From Rallus limicola (taxonomy: Eukaryota > Chordata > Aves > Gruiformes > Rallidae), in the NCBI GenBank assembly GCA_022605955.1, contig JAKCOZ010000040.1, forward strand, positions 4,660,558 to 4,724,557: DNA of 64,000 nt. The letters are read 5' to 3'. The position numbers and the translations under genes are program-made. Positions 10,801 to 25,800 of the stretch are shown here, one piece after another (position 1 is the stretch's first letter; each line of letters begins with the position of its first letter). The notes beneath the pieces were generated by a model. That model searched no databases, was not told where the DNA came from, and saw only the letters and a list, made by a program, of their open reading frames with translations.

Positions 10801-13800
10801 GACTGGAGCCTGAAGGTTCATCTAGGCTGCCAGCATGCTTAAAAAACCCAGTTCAAACACTTCAACCTTCCCTTTGGTCCATGTTTTTAGCCCTGAGAAT
10901 AGATGTTGCAACCAAAGTATCTCAGCTCCTTTGCACGCTCTTGAGGAGGCTTCTTCAGGCTTCTGTTGACAGGTTCTGTGTAGAATTTGGTAACCACCAT
11001 AAGGAGGAAACCCAGACCGTGTTTGGATTGAATTTGTGGTGGTACTGTGTTCTGCTTGGAAGTCTTTTGTGGGATTAAATAGCTTTTCTTGGATAAATGC
11101 CCTCAAAGCCTTTTGTTTCTCACTCTTCTGGTGTGGCTTAGCAATTGTCATGTGCTGGTGATGCTGTGTAGATGCACTGACCTTCTGCTAGCACGAAGGA
11201 AACTGCTGCTTTATTAAGAGTTGAGGTTTCTGTCCAAAATTTGGTTCTGAAAAGGTGCACAAGAAATCTTCCTTTTCAAGAGTTGGAGAGAATTGTAGTT
11301 TAAACATCTGTTCTCATAGAAAACTGTGACTGTGTGAGCATGGCAGATTCCCTGTCACCTTCCTGTCCTCTTCTGCCCTTCGAGGAAAGCGAATACATGG
11401 ATCCAGTCCTCAGTATTCATCTGGTGAAGGCTCGAGTCCAGCTTGCACCTGTCAGATTGCAAAATGACAATTATTAGATAACAGGGATGCTGACATCTTG
11501 CTTTCACCAGGACTCAGCTCAGCAGCCATTGTTATTTAAGCGAGTATCTAGTGTAACTTCTATAATGTGGTGGTGGGACAGCCAAAAATCACTTCTGTTC
11601 CCTCTTAGCCTTTGGCAAGATTGTCTCTGGCAATTTGCTCTTGTTTGAGAAGTCAGATGACATTGGTTTCACCACTGCTGCCCCCACACCTTTGTTTTGT
11701 AAGCATGCTGAGTTACATCCCTGTAAAGCAGTATTTTTAACCTGAAGGTGACACAACTTGGATAGCTTCATCTGAACATCACTCCAAACTTGATAAGGGA
11801 AGAGCTGCTGCTGACAGCAGGAGGGAGAAGGCAACCTTAGGTCGCTCCAGCTTGGGTCTAGTGTGGAAGACTTTAGCACCTTCCTTCCGTGTCGTACTCT
11901 TCGTGCTGCGCTGTCTGCAGTGCACAGAACAATGTATAGCCTTGGAGCTTTTCAAGGTAAAAGGGAGTAGGAATCCCTTAACTTCAGCCAGAGCCTGCCT
12001 TATCTGGAGTGTGGAGTACAGCCAGAGAGAAATAATAAGGTGTTTGTATTCTAATAAGCAAACTAAGAGAATATGTTTTTAAATATTTTCACAAGAGCTT
12101 AGAAGTGCCTGTTGACTTTTTAAAGTATATTGTAGGGACCTACTGATAGAGAGAAAATAGTGTCTCTGTAGAGAATTTGTGTATAATATCTATATAGTAA
12201 TTGGGGGCGCTGGTGTGTACTGTTCCTGAAGGCTGTGTAGGCTTCCCGTGAAGAGAACTTGCACATTTTTCACACCCTGAGTTTGTCAAGTTTGTGTTAG
12301 AAGAAGTAGCATATGGTACATGTAACTTTGATGTTTGGATGGTTTTTTAGATGAAATTGCTGCTTGCCTTTCCTACTGGGAACAGCATTACAGGGAGCTA
12401 TTTCTATGGCTCTGGAAGATGGAGATTTCGTTTTGGGAGTGTCTGATGGGTATCAGAAGCTAATTCTGTTTCTCTTTGGTTGCTGTTGAACTGTGGAGAA
12501 ATACTAGACTGCAACGTTTTGAGTGCCTGAGCTCAGATGTTTGTATTGGTAATAACAAAACTACTGCAAAATGGCTGTTTGCTGCTGCTGGGAAACGGAC
12601 TGCCAGATGGGAGGGAGCCGCAGTCCGGACACCAGCCCTGCTACCCTCAGCACACAAACCCTGATAAGCAACCTCACCGCTGCTTGTAATCAGTGTGGGG
12701 AAGAAAGGCTGAACACATCTTAAAGGGAATTATCTTCCCCATCCTGTTCCTCCTTTTATAGATAACGATGGGGTTTAATCTGATCTGAAGGAATTGGCTG
12801 AGTGGTGTTTGTTGTGAAACCCCTGGATCCCAGCTGTGTTCTTCAGCTGGACAGCTCTTGTAGTGCACCTAATGGTGTGTTCAGTTTGGGCACCTGCACG
12901 TACATTTGATTCGTGCCCCATCTTTTGAGTCTGCAAACATGCATGGTCCCAAATTCTTGAGCGTGGCATTCATAAAGATCCTATCCTCTTCGTATATATC
13001 CGTATGTATCAACCGTTTGCATTGCGTTCCTCACGTGCTACCTCATGATCCGAAAGGGTGGCGGTGGAGAGGTGGCGGCTGAGCAAAGGCCCAGACAAAA
13101 TCCTGCAACGAAAATCAGGGGATCGATTCGTCTTGGTTCCTAAGGGAACACTTATACCTCTTCAAGGAAAACACCGTGTACCTACTGTGCTTACTCAACA
13201 GCAGTCTTGTATTGAGACTGGCTGAGATGCTGATGGGGTTTCTAGTCCTGTTCTTAGGCTGGGTGGTGACTGCAGTGCAAAGTCGTTTGGGTTTATTTAG
13301 GTCTCCTTACTAATAGTTGAAACAACTAAAACTTGGCCTCCGTGTTTATCCTTCTCCATTCTTCTTAGGACTCTAGCAAAACAAAATTGATCTTTGTCTT
13401 TTGATTGCAAGAGCTAATGACTTGTGTTTTTAAAGCTTCTCTCTAAATTTAGATTATTTTCTTGTCTTGCAGGCTGCTATATGGCAAGCACTTAACCACT
13501 ATGCTTACCGTGATGCAGTGTTCCTTGCAGAAAGATTATATGCAGAAGGTATGTACCTTGCAAATTTAAAATTGATGCGTTTTTTTTTTCTCCAATTTTG
13601 ATGTAAGATTTTTGAGTCTCTGATCCTGCTTCGTTTTGGTCTTGCTGTGGTGATAATGAAGTTTAATGTTCTGCTTGGGGAAAGCAGAAGAATGCCCTGC
13701 AATTATGGTAGAAAATCAAATCAGCAGCAATGGTTTTTTTTTCAAGTAAAGCCTCCTTAAAAAAAATAAACTGAATTGTGTGTTTAAGTATTTACAGTGA

Positions 13801-16800
13801 TCTGTGGTACAGTATCAAATGTGAGAGAGGTTTTTTTTTAAATAACCTCAAGCATTGCTTCTATTCCAAGGGCATTTGAGGATAGCTGCAGCACACATTG
13901 TCTTAGCTAATAATGCTGTTCAGATATCTTGATTGCTGTGTTAGCTGAAAGAGGTAATCTTACATCAGTGAAAGAAAAGTGTAGAAGATGGAGACAGTAC
14001 AGATCAGAACACATGGAATAGGTATCTCTTGCTGGCCTTGTTCATTGTTACTCTGTTGTAACACGGTCAGATCTTGGGGAGCAGGCTGCAGCAGTACAAA
14101 TCTGTACTTTCCCTGGGTCCCTCAAGTATTGTGTTTTTGTATTCTAGCCCCTCTCTTCCTTAACTTTTCTTCCATGACCTTGGATATACTTTCTGTTCTT
14201 CTATTTCTTGCTCCTCGTTACTGGTGTTCAGCTTTTCTTGTTTATTTTGAAAGGCTTTATCCCCTAATCACCAACATGGAAAAACCCACCACAACCCTAA
14301 AGCTGAAATATAAGCCAAATACAATTTCTCATGCTGAACAACTCGAGGTTCTGATGTGAATTAAACTCTGCAACCTGCTTCATGCTTGGTCTTTGTTAGG
14401 AAATGTTCTGCTTTCAGTGGTCTGCCTGGTGTGCCCCCAAAACGTTTATTAATAACAGAAGCACAAACCTAAATATTTGAGAAATAAAGGCTCCCCTCCC
14501 TCCCCCCCACATCCATGTCAATGCTACCCGTGAAGTTTGGGGGTTCTCATCTGGTGCTTAAATGAGGAGTGTTGTGTAGAACATTCTGGAACCTTATAAT
14601 CTATGTGTGCATAAGGGACATAGTGTTTTAGAGATGGCATATCTCCCCTGAACGCAGCGCACTGAGAGGTGCAGGGAAACACTGGGTTGAAGGTAAATGC
14701 TGAGGATGTAGAAACGAAGAGAATCACTCTTTTGCAGCAGCCAAGAGAAAAAGATTTGACTTGATACTGGCACTGCCTTTGCAGAACAATACTCTCCAAG
14801 AGCATTCACACAGCTTTTTTGGTGACCAAGAGTGCTGAGAGAGAACAGCAGGCGTGCTGCCGCTTGGTTCGAGCAATTAACTGCTAACAAAACATCTGAC
14901 TCCTGGTTACAATAAGTAGTTACACTGCAGAGTGGAAGCTGCTGAACTTGAGTACAGTAATCCTGTATTGGTAGTAGTGGTTTTATCTGAAGAAGAACCT
15001 GTAAGTCCACCTGTGATTGGTGTCCTTGTGGGGGCATCTGTGGTGTCCTGGTTCCCCAGCACGCTCAAAGTATGTTAAACTAGTGGTCAAAAGAATTGAT
15101 TTAACTTTAATTTAAAAAAAAAAATCTCGTGGTGTTTTTAGGATATGGCTAATCAAATGTCTTCCTTTTGGGTCTTTGGTGATGACACAAACTTTAAATA
15201 GTTTTCAGTGCAGCAGAGGATTGCAGTGGGATGCCCGTAGAGGTGTTTGTGCAACACTCACGCTGATTTTTTCAGAGGACTGCCATGTATGTAGATGAAC
15301 AAATATCAGGGTTATTTAACTTTCCTGGTAGGATGTTCTGAAAAGTATGAAGTAATACAAGTTTCTTAATTCTATGGAGACTTAAGCTGCTTGCCTTTGC
15401 AGGCAGCCTTTCTTTGATTTTAAAAATATGTGAGTGACTTCAGTGTAACCTTTGGGGAAGTAGGAAGAGTAAGGTAAGATGACATGGCTGTAGGTAATCT
15501 GTGACTGTATCTGGATAGCTCCTTTTTGCTTAAAACCCAGAAGACAGTTAAAAGTGAAAAAGTCATGCAGATATTTCACACAATCCCATTTTAATGCTCA
15601 GGTGAACGCTATGGCATGGTAATGCTCACTGGTGCCTGACAAAAGTGCATTCTCTGGTGTTGAAAGTTTCAGCTGATAATTTTACAATAAGGTTCTGAAG
15701 TGGCTTTATGGGTTAGCCCTGTCCTTGATGTTGTAATCATATGTACAATCAGCAAGTCTGAGCTCAGTCTGAAGTCTGGACACGAAGCTCTTTGAATAGA
15801 GCGTTCTCAGTGTGGTGCACAATTCATCTCTGCAACGGAGGAAGTGTTGAAGAAGACATCAAATCTAAATACTTCTGCTTTCTGCCACAGAGAAATGCTT
15901 CTGTCTTGATTACACTTGTTCTCTGTTTAGATATATTTTTTTTCTTTCCCCTTGAAGCTTGACTACCTCATTCAGAATTTATAAACTTGTGAGGACTCAG
16001 CTTGGGAAGACTTGTAGGAGAGCTTGTCCCTATTGCTACTTTTCAACATAAATAAAGCATGTGAATGGTAGCATTAAGCCATGCTCCCAATGACATGATG
16101 AGTGCAGGCAGCAAAAAGGACAAGGCAGTGTTAGGGTAGAGGTGACTGGTAACTGGCTGATTTTAATGGTCATCAAACTAGGAAAATCTGACCCACTGAA
16201 GTCATGTGATGATAGTGTCAAATGCTTTAGAAAAAGAGCAGAAGTAAAACTGCAAACAGGAAAAACCACTTGAAATTAGGTTTGACAGTGTTGCTGAGGT
16301 GGTGGTCAGGCACTGGCACAGGCTTCCTGGGGAAATGGTTGGTACACTGAGCTTGACTGAGTTCCAGAAGCATGTGGACGATGCGCTCAGTCCCATGCTC
16401 TGGCTTGTCAGGGCCTGTGTGGAGCCAGGAGTTGGACTCTGTGACCCTTAGGGGTGCCTTCCAGCTCAGGAGATTCTGTGGTTCTATTAACACAGGCTGA
16501 AATAGATCTTCCTTCTGAAAGTTCTGCTGCTGCTGAACAACCCTTGTTGAGCCGGGGTTTGTGCCCTGCTTAAGCTAGTCAGTGCAGTGTTACCAGTAGG
16601 TGTGATGGTACTCCAGAGTCAAGTCTGGTGTGGTCACTGAGTGTTAAAGTACAACTTACATTCCTGATCTACTAGGAATAGCAACTTTGCTTGGCTTGCT
16701 GTCATTTTAACAAGCTGGCTTATCACTTATTTAGGTTGGGTAGCCAGAAGGATCAAAGTTCTCTTACAACAGTGAGAGTTGGTGTGGTGGAAGTTTGTTA

Positions 16801-19800
16801 CATGCCAACAAATAAAGAAATGCTCTTGGTCCAGTAAGGAATTTCTCTAATACAAATACTTGTGTTCTTCTATCTTGTTCCTAGCTGGCTTTTACTTCCA
16901 GCTCCCAAATTTCTTGTATCCAAGTGGTAAAAACCCAACTAATTATTTTTCCTTTTCTCTTTTGTAGTACATTCAGAAGAAGCACTGTTTTTACTGGCAA
17001 CGTGTTACTACCGCTCAGGAAAGGCCTATAAAGCATACAGGCTCCTAAAGGGACACAGCTGTACTACCCCACAATGTAAATACCTGCTTGCAAAATGTTG
17101 TGTTGACCTCAGCAAGTAAGTAAATCCTTTATGTTCAGTGTAGGCTTACAAAGACTTGTTTTATTTCTCTTTGAAAGCTGTCATAATGCATGAACTAGTA
17201 ATCCATTGGTCCTTCTGCTCTAAAGGTTGTTATAAATTCAGTTCATTTTGCTTTCAGGTGTGGACCTAACAAGGTAAACCCATGAGAGGTCTAACTTCCA
17301 GAGGAGGTGTCAAGCTCTGTAGGGGGAGAAAATGTTGATTGCTGAGATGTCTTAAGGAGACTGTTCTGGGAAATGTTTGGTTTAGTTTTGTTTCTCTGAT
17401 ACTCGTTTCATTAAGTGTTTCCAGTGTGAGTTGGATGGACAGTAAGCTCGTTCCTCTTACCTAGTTACTGCTAATGTATGTGTGCAGGAAAAGCAAGATC
17501 TGTGTTTAAAAACCTGCAGTAAACTTGCCCTGAAGCCATATCTGAGAATGCTGTATTCAACATCAGAATTACCATGATGCTGCTATGTCCCTGTCAAGGA
17601 ATTGCTGATGTTCTGGAGTCTAACAGCAAGTGTATAGAACGAAATAGCTCCAGGCTGTAACACCCAGAGGGTTTCCTCACAAGGGTATTTCACTTGTGTA
17701 GGCCTTTCAGCTCAAATGGAGGAAACTGAGGTGCAGAACAGAGAGGGTAAGGCACCAAGAAAGGTCATACTGATCTGAACAAATAACCTTTAAATACTGT
17801 GGGGGGTGTTTTACAGAAGCATAAATGTCTCTATATAAACCAGCTTGTGACCGGGTGTTGTGACTCTTTTGGTTTGTGTGTGTTTTGAGTGCCCTTTCAG
17901 TGATGAAAACAAAGTTTATTTTGTTTAGAAGAATGTGATGTTTGGCATTTCACATAGGATAATGTGACTATTTTTCAGGATTCATGGTCCTGCTTGCAAC
18001 ATGTAACCAAAATGCAGAGACAGCAGGAGAAACTCCTTAGTCTTTGACACTCTCTTTAGTAGGCAAGTCCTTCGATATCTTTAGAGTAGTGAGGATGCCT
18101 TAACTTGCTGTGTTTCTTTTGACACTCTAAACATCTAAACAGTTGTTAGATATTAGGATATGGGGTGGCTTTGCATCTTCAGTTGAAAGGGAAATCATGT
18201 TAATGGCTGTACTTGGAAAGGTCCCAGTGGAGCAAACTTATAGCTCATCGCTCCCTCCCTCGCTTCTTACCAAGTCTGGTGTGTGCACATAGTACATCAG
18301 CTTCTGAAATTGTTTCAGTCACTGTAGGTGGGTCTTGTGAAACATAATTTAGAATTTATTAAATTTAACTGTTGTTGTTAGCTATATGAGTTAATTTATA
18401 CAGATGTACCTCATTTTCTTGTGGGAATGATCTCTTCTCATAGAAACATCTACAAGTGTGATTTCAAGTGGAGGCAAGAAGAGATGATTTGTTTGTGCAG
18501 GTGTCTGTCTCAAACACCAGAAGAATGCCTGCCATCCCCAACTGTTGTATAAAGGCATTTTCAAGCCTAGTACTGAGTGGTCTGTTCCCTCTGAGTGGTG
18601 CTGCTTGGTGCAGGTGTAGTAGATACAAACTGATCCTTTGCTCTCCTTTTGAGCCCCTCTTGCAAGAAAGCAAGGCACTAAAAGCCAAAATCTGTGCAAT
18701 ATCCCAATAATGGATCTTAACTGAGGGTATTGAGCCTGACAGACTCCTATTTCTTAGCTTGGAAACAAACCTAAGTGTCATCTTACCTTGTCACTAGGCA
18801 AAGTACCTTCAAAACATGAAGTGTCTAGAAGCCTCTATTGTCCTGTTTAGTATTCACTCTACCTCAGATTAGGATATTACTTCTGGAGAAGTAATTTTGG
18901 ATCATGTCTCTTGTTTTGGAGTGGTGTGGGTTTTAGGGTCTGATTTGGTTTTCTTCCTTCCCAGTAGAGACGTTTGGCTTCAGAGTGCTGCCTCCCCAGA
19001 GTGCTGCATCCCTCGCTGTTGCCAGAGGAATCCATCAACTGTTGAAAACTCATTTGCAGGAATTAGTTTGTCTGTGGTCTGAAACTTGTGAACACTGATG
19101 GTGGATTTCTATTTCTGTTTGCAGCAGGGTGAAAACACTGGACTACCAATACTGTGAGTCTTGTAACCCCTTTAAACCTTTTATTTTTTTGAAGGCTTGC
19201 AGAAGGAGAGCAGATCTTATCTGGTGGAGTGTTGAATAAACAGAAAAGCCATGATGACATTGTTATGGAGTTTGGTGACTCTGCATGCTTTACACTCTCC
19301 TTACTGGGACATGTCTACTGGTAATGTACCTTTTTTCCCTTTTGTCTAATAAAGTTTGGAGCTTTTTAGTAGACCAAGCCTAATTTTAACCTAATATATT
19401 TTTAGGGGCCATAGAGACAGGTGTACCCTGAGTTACATGGCCTGCACAATTTCAGAGTATTGTAGAGGCAGGCAGGTAGTTATGGAAGCCATCTAATGCC
19501 AAAATGGTTTGTCTTTCACCCAGAGCTTCTAACTGGCCAGAAAACAGAAGTTTACAGGTTATTAAGTATGCAATCCAAGAGTCTTTTTTTTGGTTTGTTT
19601 TAATACCACTGGGTTTGTATTGTTCCCTAAGGGGAACTCCCAAGACTTGTTTCTTGGTTATTGTCACTTTGATTTTTCTGTATCTATTTTACGTATGTCT
19701 AGCTATAACTTTAAATTTTTAGGACTGTCAATCAGAATAACTACAAATTTAAGTGTTTTTCTTTTCCCTGGCATACAAGAAGGGCTTCTATAAATGTGAA

Positions 19801-22800
19801 CTAGGTTGAGTAGGTATAGTGGGCTTCTCAGATTTTTCCCCAGTATGCCTGTTTTAAAAAAAAAATTATCTGAGAGAAACTATCTTTGTGGTGAAGTACT
19901 TAAGTCATCAGTTTATCCTCTATTTTATATGCAAAATTATTATCTGTAGGTATTTAAAATAGCTGAAAGGCTAGTGGTCAGGGTGGTGTTTGTATTAAAA
20001 AAAAAACCAAAACCAAAAACCCACCACTGTTGGAAGTAACATTATCTTTCCAAAATGAAAATTCTTAAGCTATGTTAGTGCATACATAACTCCTTTTTTG
20101 AGGATTCAGATATGTCAGATAACCTCAAAAGTGCTCAATATTACTCTCTAGCTTGGGAAATGAGGAATGTTGCTGTGACTTTCAACATGTTCTTGTTTTT
20201 CAACTCCACTTCTGGAAAGCTATCTTGAACAAAAGTGCAGTTTTGAAGTTCTCCTATACACTGTTAAATTCTTCTTGCAGCAAGACAGACCGGCTTGCCA
20301 AAGGATCAGAATGTTACCAAAAGAGCCTTAGTTTAAATCCTTTCCTCTGGTCCCCTTTTGAATCACTATGTGAAATAGGTAAGTCTGCAGAACTGCTTTA
20401 CTAGTGAAGATGTTTTCTGTGTTTCTGATTTGCCACTGCTGTGTGGCAAGGTTTATTTTACTCCCTGTCCAGAGCTAGGTAAGGAAAACAGCAGCAGGAT
20501 TCTTTGGGAGTGGTTTTCTGAGCACTTAAAATACATTAAGCCAGTGTTTACAGCTTGTATCTTGTTTCTTTTATGTTCACTACTTAAACTCCTTTGGATT
20601 TACCAATGCATGTTTTTCAACCTGCAGTTAGTAGCCCTTTGTTCTCAGAAGCATAGTTTCTAACTTAAGCAAGTCTTTTTTTAATAAAAAACTGATAGTG
20701 AAAGAACACTTCTGACTTAGTGTGAGGTACCTTAAAATAATTAAATAAGAATGCAACTCTTCTAAAACACTCTGTCCCTGTCATCCTTGTTTCAGACGGG
20801 ATATTCAGTATATAGACTCAGAAATAACCATTTAAATCTCCTTCCAATCTTGCAGGTGAGAAACCAGACCCTGACCAAACATTTAAATTAACATCTTTAC
20901 AGAACTTCAGCAGCTGTCTGCCTAACACTTGCACAACATTGGTATCTAATCACAACATATCCCATAGACAGCCTGAGACTGTCCTTATGGAAACTCCACA
21001 AGACACAATTGTGAGTTTTTTTGCTAAAATGATTGTCTTTAAAGCTGTGTTTCTGGCTTAACTGAAACAGAACAATCTAACAGCTGTCTCCTGTTTCTCA
21101 GGAGTTGAACAGAATCAACCTAGAATCCTCCAATTCAAAATACTCTTCCTTGAACACAGATTCTTCTGTGTCTTACATCGACTCAGCTGTGATTTCACCA
21201 GATGCTGTCCCTCTTGGGTCAGGAACTGCCATATTGTCTAAACAGGCTCAAAATAAACCAAAAACTGGGCGGAGTTTACTGGGGGGACCTGCGGCTTTGA
21301 GCCCACTAACTCCAAGGTAAGGCCTTGAGATAAAGGGTTTCTACCTACTGCCACGCTGTGATTTGAAAGGGGAAGGGTGCCTGGTGCTGCACAATGTACT
21401 CAGACATGTGTTGATAGCATGTTATAAATAATGCTGTGGAAGCAAAAACTAAGTAAGTTCAGTAATCACCCTTTGTCCTGGTGTTGTTCTCCTCTAGCTT
21501 TGTAACAAGCAGTTGGTATTTTGATGAGAAGAGAGGAAGTGTTGATGCAGTACATTGCTTGTTGGGATGTTCACAGTGGAAAAATCTTTAAAGGAATACC
21601 TTTCTTCTCTGGAATAAACTTCATTATGAAAAGCTGCCCTTAAGAGCTTTCCTTGGACAGCTCTCTCCTAAAAAGCCTGTAAACACGTGCTCTGCCCTTT
21701 TTGCTGTGTTGTTTAAGCAGTGTTATATTACGAGCTGTTAATGCTTGGGTGGACTCTGTCTGTTGTGCAGGCAGCCAAAGGAAGTCTGTATTTCTTAATT
21801 TTGGGAATAAAACTATTTTCTAATGAAGTGGCTTTTATAGATGAGGGTAGTAAGACATAGGATTAACATGAACCAGTGAAATAATTCTGAATGAGTTGAT
21901 CTGGGTCTCTGGTTTAACCACAGAATCAGGGTGGCTTTCGTGGTGTAACAGACACTTGACTCTGCTTCATTTTGTTCTTAGCTTTGGAATTTTGCCGCTA
22001 GAAACCCCAAGCCCTGGAGATGGATCATACTTGCAAAACTACACAAACTCTTCTTCTGTAATCGATGTGCCACCCACAGGAGCACCTTCAAAGAAGGTAT
22101 CTTGCGTTTTAGAGCGTGGTTGCTGTTCAGATTTCATGCTGTGGTGTAATTAAAGAAGAATCCCTAATGGAGTGAAACAAACATTGCACGTGAGCTGAAC
22201 TGTGCTGATTGTGAGGAGAACCCAACTTACCTGCTGCTTACAGAACTTGTTTTGAAAAATAATTTAAGAAGGGAACTGATTGCTGCCTCCTTCAATTGTG
22301 AAAATGGCTTGTGTTAATTTAGAATTAAATTTGTCTACAAAGGGTTTTTTAAAAAAAACACCTTTGCTCCTACTAACAATCATTTAATGCTGTGAAATAA
22401 TATTTTCACCAGCTCAGGTATGTTTATAGGCTGGTGAGGGGAGCAGATTGGTTTGACTGCAACTAGTCAGGTATTTCCTTGATGCAACTTGTTAGACTTC
22501 CCTGAAGTGTTAATTAAAACTCATTGCAGAATAGTCTCTTACATTGAAATTGGTGTTTCTAAAGCTTCAACAGTTTGGGTTTCTTTAATTTTTAGAATCT
22601 TCAGCGAAGCAAATGAGATGGCAAGAAAAAATATACCATATCTCAAGTAATGATCTGCCTTGTAAATATTTTCAGCTTATTGTGTCACTTCCTTTGGCTA
22701 GCAACACGTGGTTTTGTTTTCTCAACTTTTATAAGCAATAATCTTCTGTTTCTAAATAAAACAAGCCCTTTTTCTGTCATCCAAAATGCACAGGCCTGTG

Positions 22801-25800
22801 CAGACTGTCTAACTGGTGTTGGTAGAGGCACCTGAAGGAAGGTGTTGTACCTTCTGTCCACCTACCATCAGAGGGATGTATGAACACTAATGCTAAACAG
22901 CAGAGGTTTCATAACTTCTCAGTGTGCAAGGTGGAGTCTGAACACAGTTCCAACTTGGGCTTTTCACTCCAATTTTCTTTTTTTCCTCAAATTAGTGCAT
23001 TTTTAAGGATGACTTCAAATAAACCTAGAAGCCTCAAGTGAGCTGAAGCTAATATTTTCTTGCCAGCAGTTCTTATTCTAGTTTGCAGATCAGTGATCAA
23101 AATATTGCTGGTGGTCTATGGGGGGCTGACTGATGGAGTGGTTCTGTTTCACTCAGCTGCATCTTGTGTAGAGGAAACTAAAAATTGTCTTACACTGGAA
23201 GAAACAGCCATGGTTGCCATAGTGATAAATGAGAGGTAGAATGCTGGTGACAGTTGAAGAACCACTTGTTCCTTTCTAAAAACAAAAGACCTGAGTTTTT
23301 TTCCTTATAAATTTTAGTAAATCTTGAAGTTGTGTGAGAGATGCTGCTGTTTCATAGGAGACCAAGTCTTTCAAGTTCAGTGCAAATAGGTGTTGAATTC
23401 CTCAAAGTGTAACTTGAATTTCCATCTTCGATGCTCTAGACAAATCAGTGGGTGCTCAGCTTGCTGTGCTATTCTGCAAGTGAATTTTGGGAGCTGTTAT
23501 AAACAGTGTTTGTCTTCTCCCTTTGGTGTAATACTTAAGAGTAAAAGCCAGTAAGCAGATAGCTATTTTTCCATTTGGATAGTCTTCTGGAGCTTGTGAC
23601 CAGGAGCTCTGGAGTCATGTTGCCCATCCTGTCTCTGGCCTTCTCATTAGTGTAACACTTTCAATCAGTTCTTAGTCCTGCTTGCTTTTTTTGTCTTTGT
23701 TCTGTTGGGGCTGGACTGGATTGAAAGATTCTGCTAGAAGGATGCTTTGTCTGGCTGATCCCAGTCCCACCCCAGTTTTCTGTGGTGGTGTTAAACTCTA
23801 GCTCGTGGTGGTTTGTGTGTATGTAGGAAGGGAAAGAGTCATGGGTCTGAAAGGGAAACAGCAAAGTGCAGCTCCTGGGTGTAGTACCCATGGGTGAACT
23901 ACATGGTGGATGAAAAATTCTGGGGAATCAAGTTGTATTGCTGCTGCTGTGTTGCTTTGCCAGGTATGGTGCCTGCACCGAGGTATAAATTTTGCTACTC
24001 CATGCATATACTTTCTGCCCAGGTGCATCTGTGCTGCTACCCAAACACAAATATTTAATACACTTAAACGTCTTGGAATTCTGATACACACTTTGATGAA
24101 TGCAAATAATTACTTGGCTGGTTTTGCTTCTGCTCTTCAAATGATCGACTCAAGGAAGGTTTAGTGTGGCTGTGGCTGGAGTGTGCATGACTTAACGGAG
24201 GCAGTTTCCTAGGAAACACTTACGTAAATGAATGAAACATTAGGATGGATCCAGAGGCTTCCTGAGTGGGCAAGCTTGCCTGCTGGCTGCCTTAACTGTC
24301 CTCAGATAACAGAGTAACTGAGAAAGGAAGGGAAGGGCAAAATATTAGAAGTCAGATAACTGGTGTTGCTTGTGTTGTCATTGATCCTGCTTGCTGATTT
24401 CTGGTGCCTTAAAAGGACATCTCTTCCCAGAGCTGAATGTTAGTGTCCCTGGAGTGGGCAGAAGGAGAGTGTTTTTAAGCTTTCTTTGAAAAGCAGGGAG
24501 AGGAGGACCTGTTCTGAATCCTTCTTGGGAAATCTGCATGTCAGACAATGAGTTTCTATCTGAACTTGTTCCTTAGGTCTCAGATCTGCAGCCAAGTTAT
24601 CGTAGCTCTGAGTTCCTACACCTCAGCTGTTCCAGGGTAGGCATCAAGTGTGCATTTTAGATCTCTGAAGATGTGTGAAAGATACAGGACAGTGTTTTGC
24701 TGCTGAGTCATGTTATATCCTTGTAACCTGTGGCAAACTGAAAGCCCTAAGAAGGAGCATGTGCATAGAGTGTTGTCCAGCTGACTTGTAGTAACTTGCT
24801 GCTCCAGGTGAACTTGACTGTCAGTATCTCTTAGCTTTGTATGCTGCATAATGCAGGTCCCTGCTTGATGAAGCAGTTTATTTCTACATCTCTGTCAGAG
24901 GCTCACTCAGTAATGATTTAATTTGTGAAATAGTGATTTGTGCTATGAACAGGTATGTTTGACAGGGGAGCAGGAGGCTCAGGTGCTGTACAGTGAGCAT
25001 CTCTGATGTGGAAATGGTGAATGACTTCTGGATGTGACTGGCATACAGTCATTCAAAAGCTCTTTCCATAGTTGTTTTTTGTACAGTTTTCTGCAGGGAA
25101 GGAACTTTAAATAAAACATCTCTTAATTACCTTTAATTCTTGCACAAACTTCCTAACATGTAGTTTCTTGCCACTAGATGGAGATTTTATGTCTTTCAAA
25201 TAATGTGCATGGAGTTGATAACCTGTCTTTAACAGGTGAAAGAGGAACACTTTGGGCTTTCCTTGGACAGGGACCATCACCCTTTATTGAAAGAATCTAT
25301 ATTTATCCTGTATTTATCCTTTGTGCAGTGTTTGATAGACAGAATGGGTTTGGTTTGATATAGCAGAGATTGAGATGACTTAGTGACATAATAACAAACC
25401 TGTAGAAACTTTGTCTTATGCAGACTGTCAGCAGGATAAGCCAAGCTGGAACAAAGTCTGTCTTCTCCCAGAGTGGAAATAGCCGGGAAGTCACTCCAAT
25501 TCTTGTTGCACAAACACAGAGCTCTGGCCCACAGACAAGGTAAGGGAAAAACCCACAAACATCTTGATATTACCTCTTGCATCTTCTGTCTTGAAGGAAT
25601 TTGCTGCTTTATTTGTGCAACCTATGTGGGCATTCCTCTCTGGATGGTAAAGTGTATTTGTTTTTAGGTGGAATAACTTCAGTGGATAGCTAGGATGCTT
25701 GTGTGGGGTGGTTGGTGTGTTTAGAATCCCCTTTGCAGTTAGACTGTTGCATCAACAAATGACAAAAGAGCTGGAGGAAAATTCTACTGGTGCTCTTAAC

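Noticed and set aside
14860..14880. ggttcgag string resembling a tRNA T-loop
   Set aside because: No matching stem, A box or acceptor arm around it.
23661..24164. Overlapping open frames on both strands in CDC27 intron 8
   Set aside because: Short, without splice-compatible borders or recognisable protein features.
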